A stretch of 14,873 bases of DNA from Nitratiruptor sp. (lineage in GTDB: Bacteria > Campylobacterota > Campylobacteria > Campylobacterales > Nitratiruptoraceae). Under the pieces are notes generated by a model. The model was not told the DNA's origin and did not search any database. It was given only the letters and a program-made list of their open reading frames with translations. Positions 14,518 through 14,873 of the stretch are shown here, one piece after another (within the stretch, counting starts at the first letter, position 1; each line of letters starts with the position of its first letter). The translations under genes and the position numbers were made by a program. The stretch is taken from positions 1-14,873 of the forward strand of contig WGAX01000055.1 of NCBI GenBank assembly GCA_015494595.1, written 5' to 3'.

Positions 14518-14563
14518 CTCCTCCTTTAAAAATGTTACGAAATTATACAATTTAAAGGAGGAG
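14518..14563 (-). promoter_or_regulatory. 13-bp inverted repeat covering the yfdX ribosome site, with TATAAT in its loop
   Basis: CTCCTCCTTTAAA (14518–14530) and TTTAAAGGAGGAG (14551–14563) are perfect inverted copies 20 bases apart. On the minus strand the arm nearest the gene is the Shine-Dalgarno AAAGGAGGAG, three bases before the ATG. A transcript covering both arms would fold a 13-bp stem that hides it. The loop also reads TATAAT on the minus strand (14547–14542). If that is the -10, transcription would begin near 14535, the far arm would not be transcribed, and the repeat would instead act as DNA flanking the promoter. Confidence 0.6.
14532..14541 (+). repeat. Inverted copy of the 10-bp ATGTTACAAA box
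   Basis: The plus strand reads ATGTTACGAA here, one mismatch from the box ATGTTACAAA found on the minus strand at 14596–14605. It lies in the loop of the 13-bp inverted repeat and overlaps the candidate start point of yfdX transcription by position. Confidence 0.4.
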
Positions 14564-14568
14564 AACTC

Positions 14569-14584
14569 TGCAACTAAAGTTGCA
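14569..14584. repeat. Perfect 7-bp inverted repeat TGCAACT-AA-AGTTGCA
   Basis: Two 7-bp arms with a 2-base spacer lie about 55 bases before the yfdX ATG. The short spacer suits a dimeric regulator site better than an RNA hairpin. It overlaps the third of the tandem 10-bp boxes. Confidence 0.5.
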
Positions 14585-14605
14585 TTTTGTTACATTTTGT
14601 AACAT
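14576..14605 (-). repeat. Three tandem 10-bp boxes upstream of yfdX
   Basis: Read on the minus strand, the sequence is ATGTTACAAA (14605–14596), ATGTAACAAA (14595–14586) and ATGCAACTTT (14585–14576), at an exact 10-bp period, about one DNA helix turn. The first two also form the 17-bp dyad TGTTACATTTTGTAACA (14588–14604, 7-bp arms, 3-bp spacer). The first box begins inside the stop codon of the upstream gene. This arrangement is typical of an operator with several adjacent binding sites, although the regulator is unknown. Confidence 0.5.
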
Positions 14606-14873
14606 TATCTTGCAATTATTCCCCGTTTGCATCCTATGGAAGTTTTGCGAGCATGGCGTAAAAGATCATAAAGAGGAGTTTGTGGTGTGATTGTACCTTT
14701 TAGGTTGATGCGCATCTCTGTGAGATAACCTCTTTTACAGATAAATCTCACTCGTTTTCCTGCTCCTTTGAAGTACTCTTTGTCAAAGACTCTTCTAATT
14801 CTATTGGTGGGTACTCTCTCTCCCCTATGCTCTAGAAAAAACTCCTTGACTTTGGAAGTGTTAAGCTGGCTTA
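14605..14873 (-). CDS. C-terminal part of a probable RNase T2-family protein, cut by the window edge
   Basis: The minus strand stays open from the right edge to a TAA at 14607–14605, giving 88 codons plus a partial one. The segment contains an RVRFICKRGYLTEMRINLKG-like stretch and ends SIGCKRGIIAR. A CxxxxLTEMRI pattern followed by a distal GC near the C-terminus recalls bacterial RNase T2 (RNase I) proteins, where these cysteines form disulfides. The catalytic histidine motifs would lie outside the window, so activity cannot be judged. RNase T2 proteins are normally exported. It lies 90 bases upstream of the YfdX-domain gene on the same strand and may share an operon with it. The fragment has no start in view. 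The family assignment is by pattern memory only. Confidence 0.55.
   Translation of the reverse strand, partial: SQLNTSKVKEFFLEHRGERVPTNRIRRVFDKEYFKGAGKRVRFICKRGYLTEMRINLKGTITPQTPLYDLLRHARKTSIGCKRGIIAR

Noticed and set aside
14551..14600. TTTAAAGGAGGAG read as a ribosome site for a plus-strand gene
   Set aside because: No start codon follows at a usable distance; the first in-frame candidate TTG is about 17 bases away and its frame closes without a recognisable protein.

Overview
The window looks like chromosomal core DNA from a low-GC Campylobacterota (epsilonproteobacterial) bacterium. The evidence is the gene order rpmE–rsmI–rlmB–two unnamed envelope genes–aminotransferase–hom … yraN–trxA–trxB, followed by dapB and purF. 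From memory this resembles the Cj0155c–Cj0146c block plus the dapB–purF pair of Campylobacter jejuni. A YfdX-domain protein and a formate-dehydrogenase-like molybdoenzyme would suit a Sulfurimonas/Nitratiruptor-type lineage, but the genus cannot be fixed from the sequence alone.

Layout. (1) 1–532, minus strand: two small genes for exported proteins of unknown function; the second runs off the left edge. (2) 533–817: a divergent intergenic region with a candidate promoter on each strand and a 9-bp hairpin in the rpmE leader. (3) 818–13645, plus strand: fourteen tightly packed genes, many overlapping by 1–8 bases. They fall into a ribosome module (rpmE, rsmI, rlmB), an envelope module (a RodZ-like serine-rich membrane protein and an exported protein), an amino-acid module (alaC, hom), an orphan cytoplasmic formate-dehydrogenase-like catalytic subunit, yraN, a thioredoxin module with its own likely promoter (trxA, trxB), then dapB, purF and a YhcC-type radical SAM protein. 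(4) 13642–14873, minus strand: a YfdX-domain protein convergent with the radical SAM gene (their stop codons overlap), preceded by the C-terminal part of a probable RNase T2-family protein cut by the right edge.

The core genes connect ribosome maturation, aspartate-family amino acids and diaminopimelate, purine entry and thiol redox balance. The least explained parts are regulatory or contextual. The 90-bp region before yfdX holds a perfect 13-bp inverted repeat that covers the Shine-Dalgarno sequence and carries a TATAAT in its loop, plus three tandem 10-bp boxes and a fourth inverted one. The formate-dehydrogenase-like gene sits without any partner subunit between hom and yraN. The RodZ-like protein has a shortened helix-turn-helix region and a serine-tract linker. 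I see no CRISPR array, insertion sequence, tRNA or rRNA.
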